Positions 45,379 through 54,377 of a stretch of DNA of 64,000 nucleotides are shown one piece after another. Where the stretch lies: assembly GCA_944359725.1 (NCBI GenBank), contig CALVSY010000003.1:1-64000 (forward strand). The letters are read 5' to 3'. Origin of the DNA: an uncultured Bacilli bacterium (GTDB lineage Bacteria > Bacillota_I > Bacilli_A > RF39 > UBA660). Below the pieces are notes generated by a model that saw only the letters and a program-made list of their open reading frames with translations, was not told where the DNA came from and ran no database searches. The position numbers were made by a program, and so were the translations under genes. The first letter of the stretch is position 1, and every line of letters starts with the position of its first letter.

Positions 45379-45936
45379 ATGGAAGTAATAAATTATTTTA
45401 GCTATAATTCAGTCGTTATTTTATCATTCTTTTTTATATCACTTTTTGCACTTATACTAAATTACATAACTAAAGGCAAGAGTAATATAACACTGTTTTC
45501 TTCTTATAGAAGTAGCATGCTTAATCCAATCACGTATGTAAGATTATTTACTCATATATTTGGTCATGCTAATTGGAGTCATTTTATGAATAACTTTTTA
45601 TACATTTTACTTATTGGACCAATGGTGGAAGAAAAGTATGGTAGTATAAACTTAATTATAATGATACTTACAACGGCAGGAGTAACGGGCATTATAAACT
45701 CATTATTTTCTAAAAAAAGAATACTAGGCGCAAGTGGCATAGTATTTATGCTTATTATTTTAAGTTCGTTCGTTAACATAGAATCCGGAAAGATTCCAAT
45801 AACTTTAATATTAATTTGCATATTCTATGTTGTAAACGAAATAATACAAGGAATTTTTAAGAAAGATGATGTATCACACATGGGGCATTTAATTGGTGCG
45901 GTATGTGGATTTGTTTTTGGGTACTTTATATTTTAA
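45379..45936 (+). CDS. rhomboid-family intramembrane serine protease
   Basis: 185 residues, six membrane helices. Catalytic Ser in LGASGIVFM near 117-119, catalytic His in HMGHLIGA near 166-170, and the HxxxN helix as WSHFMNNFLY near 67-76. Compact six-helix bacterial form with no extra domains. Substrates unknown. Tail-to-tail with the next gene, overlapping 4 bases. Confidence 0.88.
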   Translation: MEVINYFSYNSVVILSFFFISLFALILNYITKGKSNITLFSSYRSSMLNPITYVRLFTHIFGHANWSHFMNNFLYILLIGPMVEEKYGSINLIIMILTTAGVTGIINSLFSKKRILGASGIVFMLIILSSFVNIESGKIPITLILICIFYVVNEIIQGIFKKDDVSHMGHLIGAVCGFVFGYFIF

Positions 45937-46421
45937 TCTCTAATTTTCAAATATTCATTATATAATTTTTCATCAATGCCTTTTGGGCAATATAAAGGTG
46001 ATGTAGAAGGAAGGTATAAAGCCTCCTTTTTTGTTTTAGTAAGCAAGTACTTATTATATAAGTTATAAGCTTTTCTGCCTAAGGTAAATATCTTTTCAAC
46101 GTTTGTTTCTTTTAATAATTTATTTATGTTATTTACTTTTACGTTACTAATAGAAGAGTCACTAGAGCCTGTTATGTTGCATGAAGCAATAACGTCCCAT
46201 AGTGCTATTTTATGCCTTTTTAAAAAATCTTTTTTATCATCTATGGCCTTTGGTAAATCTTCATCATATACTTTCGCTAGAGTCTTCCAAAACCTATTTT
46301 GCGGATGCATGTAATAAAAACCAAGTTCTCTTGATTTAACTGAGGGCATACTTCCTAATATTAAAACTTTAGAATCCGTATTATAATATGGTTCTAACTC
46401 ATGATATACTTTCTTTTTCAT
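45933..46421 (-). CDS. UDG-superfamily DNA-deoxyinosine glycosylase
   Basis: 162 residues, minus strand, site AAGGAG. N-terminal motif LILGSMPSVKSRELGFYYMHPQNRFWKTL near 20-48 and C-terminal LPSTSPLYCP near 138 match the hypoxanthine/xanthine-removing branch (family 6) of uracil-DNA glycosylases. Acts on deaminated purines in DNA. Divergent from the thioredoxin-like gene. Confidence 0.85.
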   Translation of the reverse strand: MKKKVYHELEPYYNTDSKVLILGSMPSVKSRELGFYYMHPQNRFWKTLAKVYDEDLPKAIDDKKDFLKRHKIALWDVIASCNITGSSDSSISNVKVNNINKLLKETNVEKIFTLGRKAYNLYNKYLLTKTKKEALYLPSTSPLYCPKGIDEKLYNEYLKIRD

Positions 46422-46477
46422 AATAAACTCCTTTTTGTAAACTGAAAATTAATTATATATTAAATATAACATATTTT

Positions 46478-46486
46478 TGGTATAAT
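46478..46486 (+). promoter_or_regulatory. extended -10 promoter
   Basis: TGGTATAAT. The ATG at 46493 would be at the transcript start, so the ATG at 46511 is preferred. Confidence 0.6.
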
Positions 46487-46510
46487 AGATTTATGAAAGA
46501 AGTGGTTAGA

Positions 46511-47224
46511 ATGAAAAATAAAAGAAAAATTACACTATTAATTATACTATTATTAACACTTATTGTACTTGGAGTATTATTGTTTTTTAATTTAAATAAA
46601 GAAGATAAAAAAACAAATATAAATACTGATGCGGTTAAGTTTAAAGAAGAGTATGAAAGTTTAAATGGAAGTGAAGCTGAAAACGGATATACTTATCCTA
46701 AAGTAGCATTAGAAGATAATAACCCTTTTGTTTACGCAAGCGTAGATGATGCGATTAAAGCATTAGAAAACGGTACTGGAATAATATATTTTGGTTATTC
46801 AAGTTGTCCTTGGTGTCGTAACGCGGTAAACGTTTTACAACATGTTAATATAAATGAAATATTATATGTAGATATGAGTGATCAAAGAGATACTTATGAA
46901 GTAATAGATGGTGTTTTAACGAAAACTAAGGACGGAACGGATGGTTATTATAAGTTACTTGAACTTTTAGATTCTGTTTTAGAAGATTACTTGGTAGATG
47001 GTATACCAACTGGTGAAAAAAGGATGTACGTACCATTAGTTGTGGGTGTTAAAGAAGGAGAAATCGTTGGTTCTCATGAAGCTACGGTTGATTTAAATGA
47101 TAGGCAAACCGCTTATGATGCCTTAACTGATGACCAACAAGAAGAGTTAAAAGATGTATATGATGGGATTGTATCTAAAGTAAATGCTAACGTTTGTGAT
47201 ATAGATTCTGATAGAGGATGTTAA
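46511..47224 (+). CDS. membrane-anchored thioredoxin-fold protein
   Basis: 238 residues or fewer, from the ATG at 46511. Signal-anchor helix at ~5-27 (KITLLIILLLTLIVLGVLLFF), no lipobox Cys. Thioredoxin-like domain with YSSCPWCRNAV (CPWC) near 96-106, a D-x-S-D-x-R stretch, and a cis-Pro-like VPLVVGV near 172. It shares the FKEEY and GIIYFGYSSC blocks with the lipoprotein at 17790, so they are paralogues. A possible partner for disulfides in exported proteins. Overlaps or abuts the UDG gene. Confidence 0.75.
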   Translation: MKNKRKITLLIILLLTLIVLGVLLFFNLNKEDKKTNINTDAVKFKEEYESLNGSEAENGYTYPKVALEDNNPFVYASVDDAIKALENGTGIIYFGYSSCPWCRNAVNVLQHVNINEILYVDMSDQRDTYEVIDGVLTKTKDGTDGYYKLLELLDSVLEDYLVDGIPTGEKRMYVPLVVGVKEGEIVGSHEATVDLNDRQTAYDALTDDQQEELKDVYDGIVSKVNANVCDIDSDRGC

Positions 47225-47244
47225 GTTTTAATGAGGATATTTTT

Positions 47245-47928
47245 ATGCAAGTTGCTTTATTAAGTAAAAAAGAAGAACTAGAAAAATTAAATAAAAGCTA
47301 CAATAGACTTCAAAAGAGATTTGGTGCAAAAGAACTTGATTCTATATGTAATGGTGGAAAAATAGATAATCCAGATATTTGCTTTATATTTATGAATCCA
47401 ACAGGAAGAAACATTGCATCTTTAAAATCATGGACTGGTATTAAAGCTCCATGGCTCGGTACTAAAAACATTTGGAAGTTATTTAATAAAGTTGGTTTAA
47501 TGGATGATGAGATATATAACGAAATACTATCTAAAAAACCAAAGGACTGGGATTATTCATTTTCAAACAAGGTTTATAAAAACGTAAGTGATAATAATTA
47601 TTTCATAACTAATTTAGGAAAATGTACGCAAGTTGATGCAAGGCCTTTATCTGATGACGTGTTAAGAAGTTATTTGAAATTGTTATTAAAAGAAATAGAC
47701 ATAGTAAAACCAAAGGTAATAATAACACTTGGTAATCAAGTAAGTTCTATTGTACTTAATAAAAAAATATCGGTATCAGAAAATAGAAAAACATATTATG
47801 AAAAGAAAATAAAAGGTAACACTTATAAGATATTTCCTGTTTATTACCCCGTTGGTAATGGTATATTTAACATGGATAAATCCATAGAAGACATAAGATG
47901 GATAATTGATCATTTTGTAAAAAATTAA
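47245..47928 (+). CDS. uracil-DNA glycosylase superfamily protein
   Basis: 227 residues from the ATG at 47245 (TGAGGA 7 bases upstream); an ATG at 47218 overlaps the previous gene. Core: ICFIFMNPTGRNIA near 49 in place of the GEAPG motif, YFITNLGKCTQ near 128, VIITLGNQVS near 162 and VYYPVGNG near 198. The layout is that of UDG-like glycosylases (family 4/5-like), but the catalytic residues differ, so the substrate is unclear. Confidence 0.65.
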   Translation: MQVALLSKKEELEKLNKSYNRLQKRFGAKELDSICNGGKIDNPDICFIFMNPTGRNIASLKSWTGIKAPWLGTKNIWKLFNKVGLMDDEIYNEILSKKPKDWDYSFSNKVYKNVSDNNYFITNLGKCTQVDARPLSDDVLRSYLKLLLKEIDIVKPKVIITLGNQVSSIVLNKKISVSENRKTYYEKKIKGNTYKIFPVYYPVGNGIFNMDKSIEDIRWIIDHFVKN

Positions 47929-47954
47929 AAGAAGTTGAAAGGAATTATGCTTAT

Positions 47955-49152
47955 ATGAATAAACAAATACAAGATTTTGGAAAAAGAAATATAATGTTAA
48001 TTTATATACATACTTTTTTATCAACTTTTATATTATATTACATATGTGATACTTTATTTTATATTGAAAGAGGATTATCATCTAGCCAATATATTAGTTT
48101 TGTTGGAATAGCTTTTTTTAGTTAAATTTATATTTGAAATCCCTTTTGGTGTAATAGCGGATAAATATAACAAAAAAAGATTATTATTAATTAGTAATTT
48201 ACTATTTATTATCGCGACAATAATATTCATAATTTCTAATAATTATTTTACATTTTTAATTGCAATAGTAGTTAAAGCAATAAGTGATTCACTTGGCTCA
48301 GGAATAACAAATTCAATTTTATATGAAAACTTAAAAGATAAAACTGCCTTTAACAAAATTTTATTTTTTAATTCTTTATTTTATTGTATTTCATACATGG
48401 CGGCTATGATATTAGGGGGATATATTGGGCAAAGATTTAGTTTAGTTACAACTTATTACATTACGATAATTCCATTTATTGTTGATTTTTTTGTTTTGTT
48501 AATGCTTAAAGTAAAAAACAAACATTATAATTCTAAACATAAAAATGATAATATATTAATTTTAAAAAATGGTGTTGATGAGATAAAGAATAATTTTCAT
48601 TTATCCAAATTAATATTTAAAAGTGCTATATTATTTTCTGGAATAAAACTTTTAGAAGAAAGTCACCCAGAATATTCTTCAAATATTGGTATTTCTGTTT
48701 TTATAATTGGAATATATACTGCTATGATATTAGTATTTTGTATAGTCGGTAGTTACATTGGAAGTAAAATAAATAAAAGTAAATATAATATGATTTTAAA
48801 TATTAATCCCATAATAGTAGGAGTTTGTATATTATTAACGGGGTTATTAAATAATTATATTGGTATACTATTTATATTGTTAATCTATATTTTTAGTGAA
48901 AGTTTTGATAATATAATGATATCTGAGCTTCATAATAATATTTCATCTAAATCAAGGGTTACTGTTGAATCAATAAATCAATTTATATTAGGAATATTTG
49001 GATTTATATTTAGTTTATTAATGTCATTTTTATTAAAATTTATGGACATAAGTGATATGTACATATTAATAGGCATTATAACTATTATATTAGAATCAGT
49101 ATTTATTTTTAAATCAAAAAAGCGTAAAAGAAAAACTATTAATAAATTATGA
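47955..49152 (+). pseudogene. MFS transporter with a T-tract frameshift
   Basis: From the ATG at 47955 the frame reads an MFS N-terminus for ~55 residues and stops at 48123-48125, right after a run of seven T's (48113-48119). With six T's it would continue as ..GIAFLVKFIFEIPFGVIADKYNKK.., the MFS motif A region, through 11-12 helices to the stop at 49150. Intact length would be ~399 residues. Either a fresh pseudogene, a phase-variable gene or a sequencing error in the homopolymer. Substrate unknown. The 48397 ATG is internal. Confidence 0.8.
49063..49066 (+). other. see MFS pseudogene
   Basis: No separate element here; the last helix of the frameshifted transporter runs through this point. 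Confidence 0.1.
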
Positions 49153-49162
49153 TTATTAAACT

Positions 49163-49197
49163 AAAATAACAGGTTAATTATTAGCCTGTTATTTTTA
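49163..49197 (+). terminator. intrinsic terminator
   Basis: An 11-bp stem (49163-49173 with 49185-49195) with an 11-base loop and T's. Confidence 0.85.
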
Positions 49198-49288
49198 TAT
49201 AAAGTAATTCATAATTTTCATAGTTAATGAAAAATTATTAATTTTAATAATAGTTTGAAATTTTGAAAATATTTTATGGAAATTGTTT

Positions 49289-49552
49289 TTAAATATCTTT
49301 TTTTGATCTATTATCTATTAAAAAATCATCAATCTTTTTATCTAAAATTATTGATATTTTATATAGTAGTGTTAATGAACAATTTTTTTTATCATCGTTT
49401 GGTGATTCTATTCTCTTTAAATATTCTGGTGTTACACCAAGTATTTCTGCTAAATCCATTAAGCGCATACCTTTTTCTTTTCTATAATTTTTTATGTTGT
49501 TGCAAATAATCGCTTTAAAGTCAGGATTATAATTATTATATTTTTCCATCAT
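49289..49552 (-). CDS. Xre-family HTH regulator
   Basis: 87 residues, minus strand. Lambda-repressor HTH: IKNYRKEKGMRLMDLAEIL then GVTPEYLKRIESP near 20-52, followed by a helical C-terminal part (LLYKISIILDKKIDDFL). Two adjacent ATGs; AGGTGAT fits either. Probably represses itself through the operator at 49571 and may control the divergent gene at 49674. Confidence 0.85.
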   Translation of the reverse strand: MMEKYNNYNPDFKAIICNNIKNYRKEKGMRLMDLAEILGVTPEYLKRIESPNDDKKNCSLTLLYKISIILDKKIDDFLIDNRSKKDI

Positions 49553-49570
49553 TTATATCACCTGATATTA

Positions 49571-49581
49571 TTGTGTCACAA
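49571..49581. promoter_or_regulatory. palindromic Xre operator
   Basis: TTGTGTCACAA, an 11-base perfect inverted repeat (5+1+5), lies 19 bases upstream of the Xre start in its promoter region and between divergent genes. Confidence 0.6.
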
Positions 49582-49673
49582 AGAAAAAAATAAATAAGTA
49601 AACTTTTTGTCCTTGAACTATTTATTTTAATTTTTTTATATGATAAAATAAATTAAAGGAGTAGGATGTTTTT

Positions 49674-50768
49674 ATGGTTGTAAAAAAGGAAAAAAATGAA
49701 AATTCTGAGATAAGGAGTAAAAAAGTTAAAAAGAAAAAAATAAAAATTAGTAAAAAAATTATTTTAGTATTACTAATAGCACTAATTTCTATTATGGTAT
49801 TAATAGGAGCAATAATATTTTTTGTAAATAAAATACCTTCTAAATATTATGGTACTTATATTGATTATTATTATTTAAATGGTGAGGAATCATCAACTTC
49901 ATATAAAATATCACCTTTATCAATAAAATTAACTAATGAATATACTGAGGATGGTAAAAAGAAGGTTGAAGAGAAAAATATTGATTATTATAAAAAGGGT
50001 AAAGATTTAATTATAAATCAAAATGGTGTGGAAGAGTATGTTATATTAGAGGATGACCGCTTATATATAGAATCTAGTAAGGATATTTCTTTTTCTAAGG
50101 AATATGGATTCTTTTACTGGAATAAGGATTCTGATGAAGCTGATTTATATGAAATTGAGGATAAATCAGAAGGAATAGAAAATTTGATAGAAACTACGGT
50201 TAATTCATGGACTAGGGAAATAATTTATGATACATCAAATCAAGAAATGGAAGATTCAAATTTTTATATTTTTGAATCAGATGAAAAAACAGATAAGACG
50301 GATTTAAATACTTACGAAATTAAATTTGATGCTGCAGGCGGAGAACTAAGCTTATATTATAATAGAAAAAGCAAAGAATTAGAAAGAATATATTTTTCAG
50401 GATCAGTTTTAGCAACAAGCTACGGAGGGGTTGATACAGATAGTATGAGTGTCAATGATTTATATGATTGTCGAGCTATGCTTTTAGCTAGTATGTATAT
50501 TCTTGGAAATAAAGATGACATTGAATTAAATCAGGATACTGAAAATACAAAAGATTATAGTAAAGCATTAGAAGATTTATCATATAGAACTGAAGTTGCT
50601 GAAGAATTTGATGAGTTATTTAAAAATGAAACTAAGGATGAGGTTTACGAGGATGAAATCACATATTCCTTAAGCAATGATAAGTATAACGTAAGGTATG
50701 AAAGCTGGGTAACTTCATATACATATTCTGTTTCAGGAATTATATCATGGGATATAAGTTTAAAATAA
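49674..50768 (+). CDS. anchored extracellular protein, unknown
   Basis: 364 residues. A Lys-rich cytoplasmic start (~1-32) and one membrane helix (~33-58) are followed by ~305 outside residues, acidic and beta-rich (YYGTYIDYYYLNGEE, KISPLSIKLTNEY), with a C-terminal all-beta end (YSVSGIISWDISLK). One Cys only. No family recognised. Located in the accessory zone, AT-rich codon use, divergent from the Xre gene. Confidence 0.55.
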   Translation: MVVKKEKNENSEIRSKKVKKKKIKISKKIILVLLIALISIMVLIGAIIFFVNKIPSKYYGTYIDYYYLNGEESSTSYKISPLSIKLTNEYTEDGKKKVEEKNIDYYKKGKDLIINQNGVEEYVILEDDRLYIESSKDISFSKEYGFFYWNKDSDEADLYEIEDKSEGIENLIETTVNSWTREIIYDTSNQEMEDSNFYIFESDEKTDKTDLNTYEIKFDAAGGELSLYYNRKSKELERIYFSGSVLATSYGGVDTDSMSVNDLYDCRAMLLASMYILGNKDDIELNQDTENTKDYSKALEDLSYRTEVAEEFDELFKNETKDEVYEDEITYSLSNDKYNVRYESWVTSYTYSVSGIISWDISLK

Positions 50769-50842
50769 TGTATAATTCATCGTTAATAGTGTTTTTTAAA
50801 TTATAATTCAATTAATAAAAAGTAGATTAGGAGGAAAATCAC

Positions 50843-51721
50843 ATGAAGTTTAATAAAAAAAGTATACATGATAATATTCAAAAGAAAAAATTACCTAAAT
50901 GGATGGTTGTAATTATTATTTTAACTATTATTGCTGTTTTAGCTATTGTTTGTTTAATAATATTTGGAAAAGAAAAAGATGTTAATGGTGAATATGATTC
51001 AAATGGAAATCCGGTATATGTAGAGAATTCAAAAATTAGCGATATTTTTACAAATACTGATTCTTATAAGGGACAATTTGTTGATTTTTCTGGCCGTGTT
51101 TTTACTGATCCTGAATCAAGTGATGGTACGTTAGCTTTTCAGATGTGGACAGATCCTGTTAACTTAGAAAAAGATATAGTTGTATATTATAATGGTAATT
51201 TAGATTTAAAAACTGATGATTATGTAAAACTTACTGGTTATATATATGGAACTCTTGAAGGAGAAAACGCTTTTGGGGCATCGGTTACTGCACCAATTAT
51301 AGTTGCTACAAAATTGGAAAAATCCTCATATATGGACGTTGTAGAACCAACATTAAAATCTATTGAATATACGGATAAAGTTATAAATCAGCAAGGATAT
51401 CAAATAGAAGTTACTAAAGTAGAATTTGCTGAGAATGAAACGCGTGTTTATGTAACTGCTACAAATAATACAAATGAGGAATTCAGTATATATACTTATA
51501 GTGTAACTGCAATTCAAGGTAATAAACAATATGAAGTTACAAGTAATTATGATGCTGACTATTCGGAATTACAAAGTGATTTGCAACCAAGTGTTACAAG
51601 TTCAGGAATTTTAGTATTTGATTCTTTGGAACAATCGGATTTTAGATTGGTTATAGAAGGCTCTTCTAGTAATTGGGATATTGATTTAGAAAACTATGCG
51701 TTTGATTTAGAATTAAAATAA
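50843..51721 (+). CDS. anchored protein with OB-like and DUF4352-like domains
   Basis: 292 residues, site AGGAGG. Basic start, membrane helix ~20-44, then an OB-fold-like domain (~63-165: TDSYKGQFVDFSGRVF, VKLTGYIYGTLEG) and a C-terminal Ig-like domain resembling DUF4352/telokin-like modules (~180-292: QQGYQIEVTKVEFAENETRV, YVTATNNTNEEFSIY). Outside-facing; function unknown. Similar two-domain lipoproteins occur in Firmicute mobile regions. A strong terminator follows. Confidence 0.65.
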   Translation: MKFNKKSIHDNIQKKKLPKWMVVIIILTIIAVLAIVCLIIFGKEKDVNGEYDSNGNPVYVENSKISDIFTNTDSYKGQFVDFSGRVFTDPESSDGTLAFQMWTDPVNLEKDIVVYYNGNLDLKTDDYVKLTGYIYGTLEGENAFGASVTAPIIVATKLEKSSYMDVVEPTLKSIEYTDKVINQQGYQIEVTKVEFAENETRVYVTATNNTNEEFSIYTYSVTAIQGNKQYEVTSNYDADYSELQSDLQPSVTSSGILVFDSLEQSDFRLVIEGSSSNWDIDLENYAFDLELK

Positions 51722-51740
51722 TTAAAAAAATATTACTACT

Positions 51741-51780
51741 AAAAAAGGAAACCATTGGTATGTTTCATGGTTTCCTTTTT
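51741..51780 (+). terminator. strong bidirectional-looking terminator
   Basis: A 9-bp GC-containing stem (51747-51755 with 51767-51775) is extended by A6/T6. Confidence 0.9.
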
Positions 51781-51839
51781 ACTTTTAAAAAGCATTAGAC
51801 AAATGATATAACTATAAGTAATTTTGCAAAGGTGATTTA

Positions 51840-52064
51840 ATGTTAAAAGAGGTAAAAATAGAACTTACTAATAAATGTTCTAGAAATTACAAATATTTTT
51901 CAAGTAATGCAATTAGTAAACCTGATAATTTAAAAGAATTAGGTATAAAGGATGCTATAAAAATTATCAAATAAGCAGAATTAATGGGTATTGATACAAT
52001 AGTTTTTACCGGTGGTGAGTCTTTAATGTATGATAAACTTTCAGATTTAATAGAATTAACATAA
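51840..52064 (+). pseudogene. radical SAM gene remnant
   Basis: Two fragments in one frame, split by a TAA at 51972-51974. The first holds VKIELTNKCSRN, where a radical SAM protein would continue CxxC; here the second and third cluster cysteines are Tyr and Phe. The second holds GIDTIVFTGGESLMY, the SAM-binding TGGEPL-type strand. Only ~75 codons remain, far too short. A dead fragment of a peptide- or tRNA-modifying radical SAM enzyme. Confidence 0.75.
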
Positions 52065-52098
52065 AATAAATAATAATTAATAATATTAAAATAATCAA

Positions 52099-52107
52099 TG
52101 TTATAAT
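52099..52107 (+). promoter_or_regulatory. abi extended -10 promoter
   Basis: TGTTATAAT 21 bases before the Abi start codon. Confidence 0.6.
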
Positions 52108-52128
52108 AGAGGTACAAGAGGTGGCTTT

Positions 52129-53646
52129 ATGGAAACTAATTCAACTAATAAACTTATTACAATAGCAGAAAATAAGGGAATAAAATTTTTAAGAGGAGAT
52201 AGAGTTCTATTTAAAAAATATAGTTATTTTCAAGTTATTAATGCTTACAAAAACCTTTTTGCATATGATGAGGATAATATTGATGAGATAAAGGATAATA
52301 TTACAAATAAGATTAAATTAGATTATTATAGAAAATCTTTTCAAATAAAAGATGAAGTTGCAGATAGTGATTTATATGAAACAATATGTGATAGAATCTG
52401 CAAGAAATATGGATTGTGCGGAAAAACGTTACAAGAAAAAGAAGAACAAATAAAAATTATTAAATATCATCACCACATTTATAATCCTGAGACTTTATAT
52501 ACAGATTTTGTGAGAATGTATAAATTTGAACACGAATTAAGAATGATGTTATTAAAATATACATTAATAGTTGAAGAAAGTATAAAAAATATTTTTATTT
52601 CTTACCTTAATGACATAAGTGCTGAACCTAATTATTTAGTTAATATGGATAACTACAATACAAATTCCTTAAAATCAAAATCATTTGATACAATGAAGCT
52701 AATAATTGATAAATATGATAATCAAAAATCTAAACCAATAAAGAGAAAGAGGGATCAGCATTTGATTGTCCCATATTGGATTATTATAAATGAACTAGCT
52801 ATGAATCAAACATACTATGCAATTGCAAACTTGAATTCAAATAATTCGTATAAAATATTTTTAAGATGCTTAAACTTTTTTACGCAACTTAATTTATCAG
52901 AAGAGAATAGAGGAAAAACTCAAAAACAAATAATTTATGAAAAGAGAATGGTTAATAATTTCAAAACATTATTATGCTATTTAGGTGAATTTAGAAATAT
53001 GTTAGCCCATAATCAGCCAATATATTGTTATAATGTATTAAATTATAGTATTAATGGTAATTCTAAATTTGAATATGAATTACCAATGGCTAATCCTGAA
53101 TATAGAGATAAAAAAGGTAACAAAGTGCCTATTGAGAAACAGCAAATAAATATAATGGGATCATTAATGAATAGTTTAAGAGAATATTATGGCAGTGATA
53201 ATTTTAACTCAAATAATTCCACTAAACTAAATCTTTCAAAAATAATATACATTTTATATAAAATGTTACAACATATTGATAAAAACACTAATTTTTATTC
53301 AGAATTGGTAGAAATATATTCAAAATATAATATAGTTTTAAATAAATCTATTATTAAAGTTGAAAACCCAAAGCAAATCGATGAACTTAAAAGTGTTATT
53401 TCAGAACTTTCTAAATACGATATGGAAACATCTAGTTTTATTGAAAAAATTGAATCTGGAAAAGCATATAAAATGAAATTAAAAGCAAAAGAAAAACAAC
53501 TAAAAGAAATAATAAAACAAATAAATTCTATATCAAAAAATATAAACGTTAATGAAATTAAATCTAAATATAAACATTTTCCAGCAAGAAAACGATATAC
53601 TGAATTTACAGGAATAAATGCGAACTTTTTTACTAATATCAAATAG
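52129..53646 (+). CDS. Abi_2 (AbiD/AbiF-like) HEPN abortive-infection protein
   Basis: 505 residues, site AGAGGTGG. Abi_2 landmarks: N-terminal GIKFLRGDRVLFKKYSYFQVINAYKN, central FEHELRMMLLKYTLIVEESIKN, VPYWIIINELAMNQTYY-type helix, and RNMLAHNQPIY near 290, an R-x4-H HEPN ribonuclease motif. A Lys/Glu-rich coiled coil covers ~420-485, extending it beyond the usual ~300-400 residues. Such proteins stop growth of phage-infected cells, probably by RNA cleavage. AT-rich codon use; flanked by a dead gene and an RNA unit, so acquired DNA. Confidence 0.8.
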   Translation: METNSTNKLITIAENKGIKFLRGDRVLFKKYSYFQVINAYKNLFAYDEDNIDEIKDNITNKIKLDYYRKSFQIKDEVADSDLYETICDRICKKYGLCGKTLQEKEEQIKIIKYHHHIYNPETLYTDFVRMYKFEHELRMMLLKYTLIVEESIKNIFISYLNDISAEPNYLVNMDNYNTNSLKSKSFDTMKLIIDKYDNQKSKPIKRKRDQHLIVPYWIIINELAMNQTYYAIANLNSNNSYKIFLRCLNFFTQLNLSEENRGKTQKQIIYEKRMVNNFKTLLCYLGEFRNMLAHNQPIYCYNVLNYSINGNSKFEYELPMANPEYRDKKGNKVPIEKQQINIMGSLMNSLREYYGSDNFNSNNSTKLNLSKIIYILYKMLQHIDKNTNFYSELVEIYSKYNIVLNKSIIKVENPKQIDELKSVISELSKYDMETSSFIEKIESGKAYKMKLKAKEKQLKEIIKQINSISKNINVNEIKSKYKHFPARKRYTEFTGINANFFTNIK

Positions 53647-53692
53647 AATGTATATTTATTTAAAAAAAACATATAAATATAATGGTTACATA

Positions 53693-53721
53693 TTTACAAA
53701 GATATTAAAATATGGTATCAT
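53693..53721 (+). promoter_or_regulatory. promoter of the abi-linked small RNA
   Basis: TTTACA at 53693-53698, exactly 17 bases, TATCAT at 53716-53721 with TG at 53713-53714. Start predicted near 53728. Confidence 0.75.
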
Positions 53722-53727
53722 GAATAT

Positions 53728-53780
53728 GTAATTAAATTCCGTTATTGACGGGGGAAAGAGGAACTGAGGTTCCTTTTTTC
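53728..53780 (+). ncRNA. ~52-nt small RNA downstream of the Abi gene
   Basis: Between promoter and terminator there is no start codon with a ribosome site. Two hairpins: CCGT/ACGG (53739-53742 with 53748-53751, loop TATTG; two T-G pairs can extend it) and AGGAAC/GTTCCT (53759-53764 with 53769-53774, loop TGAG) followed by T's. A purine linker GGGAAAG joins them. It begins ~82 bases after the Abi stop and could be an antitoxin or guide RNA. Structured RNAs linked to abiF-type genes have been described; whether this is one I cannot check. Confidence 0.6.
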
Positions 53781-53789
53781 TTGCTATAA

Positions 53790-54353
53790 AAAGGAATAAA
53801 AAATTCCATTCATGTTGAAGGAATCTCTAGCTTTATTCATTTTTTAATTCAAAATCATGTAAAAAAAGATGTTGTAATAGAATATCTTAAATATCATTAT
53901 GCAGATGGTTCTACTAATGGCACTGGTATAAACAGATTATCAGCTGAAGAATATAAAAAGAATAACCAAGAAAAAATAAATATGATTAATCATGAAATTA
54001 ATAATGAGTATTTACTTATGAAGGTTATTGAAAGATTTGTATTAAAGGGTAACATAAGTGATAAAATGATAGATGCAATACTATTTGGGGTTAATGATGA
54101 TTTTATTTGGATTAAGAAGGAAGATATTATTAAGGTTATTTTATCTAAAAAAGATGTTTATTCTAGCGTTGTTCATTTTGGACCACTTACAATTCAACCA
54201 TTGGATAGATGTTTGAATCGAAATCCAAAATACGAAAAAAGGCGCTTTTGCATACAAGTTAAATGGTATAACTTAGCCGATGATATAATTGAAAATATGA
54301 ATGAATGTTATATGACTCAATCTTTATATAAAAACGAACCGCATCATTCCTAA
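53790..54353 (+). pseudogene. 5'-truncated gene remnant
   Basis: An open frame of 187 codons with no ATG, GTG or TTG before 53982, so the start is missing; from 53982 it would give 123 residues without a ribosome site. The sequence is well formed (VVIEYLKYHYADGSTNGTGINRL, HFGPLTIQPLDRCLNRNPKYE), looking like the C-terminal part of a soluble protein. Family not recognised. It ends exactly at the inverted tRNA-Gly fragment, suggesting a recombination junction. Confidence 0.6.
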
Positions 54354-54367
54354 GCTGTATACGGGAG
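54345..54367 (+). repeat. inverted tRNA-Gly fragment, 3' half
   Basis: AAGCTGTATACGGGAG (54352-54367) is identical to the anticodon-to-T-arm part of the tRNA-Gly gene that lies 50 bases further on the opposite strand. With one inserted T the match extends to TTCC of the anticodon loop. Confidence 0.8.
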
Positions 54368-54377
54368 CAACAAGTAT

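Noticed and set aside
48397-49152. Intact 251-residue membrane protein
   Set aside because: MFS-like coding continues upstream in the same frame without a break to the T7 tract, so this ATG is internal.
53728-54353. Type III (ToxIN-like) toxin-antitoxin: RNA, terminator, then ORF
   Set aside because: The RNA has no tandem repeats and the ORF lacks a start codon and ToxN-like motifs. The partner more likely is the Abi gene upstream.
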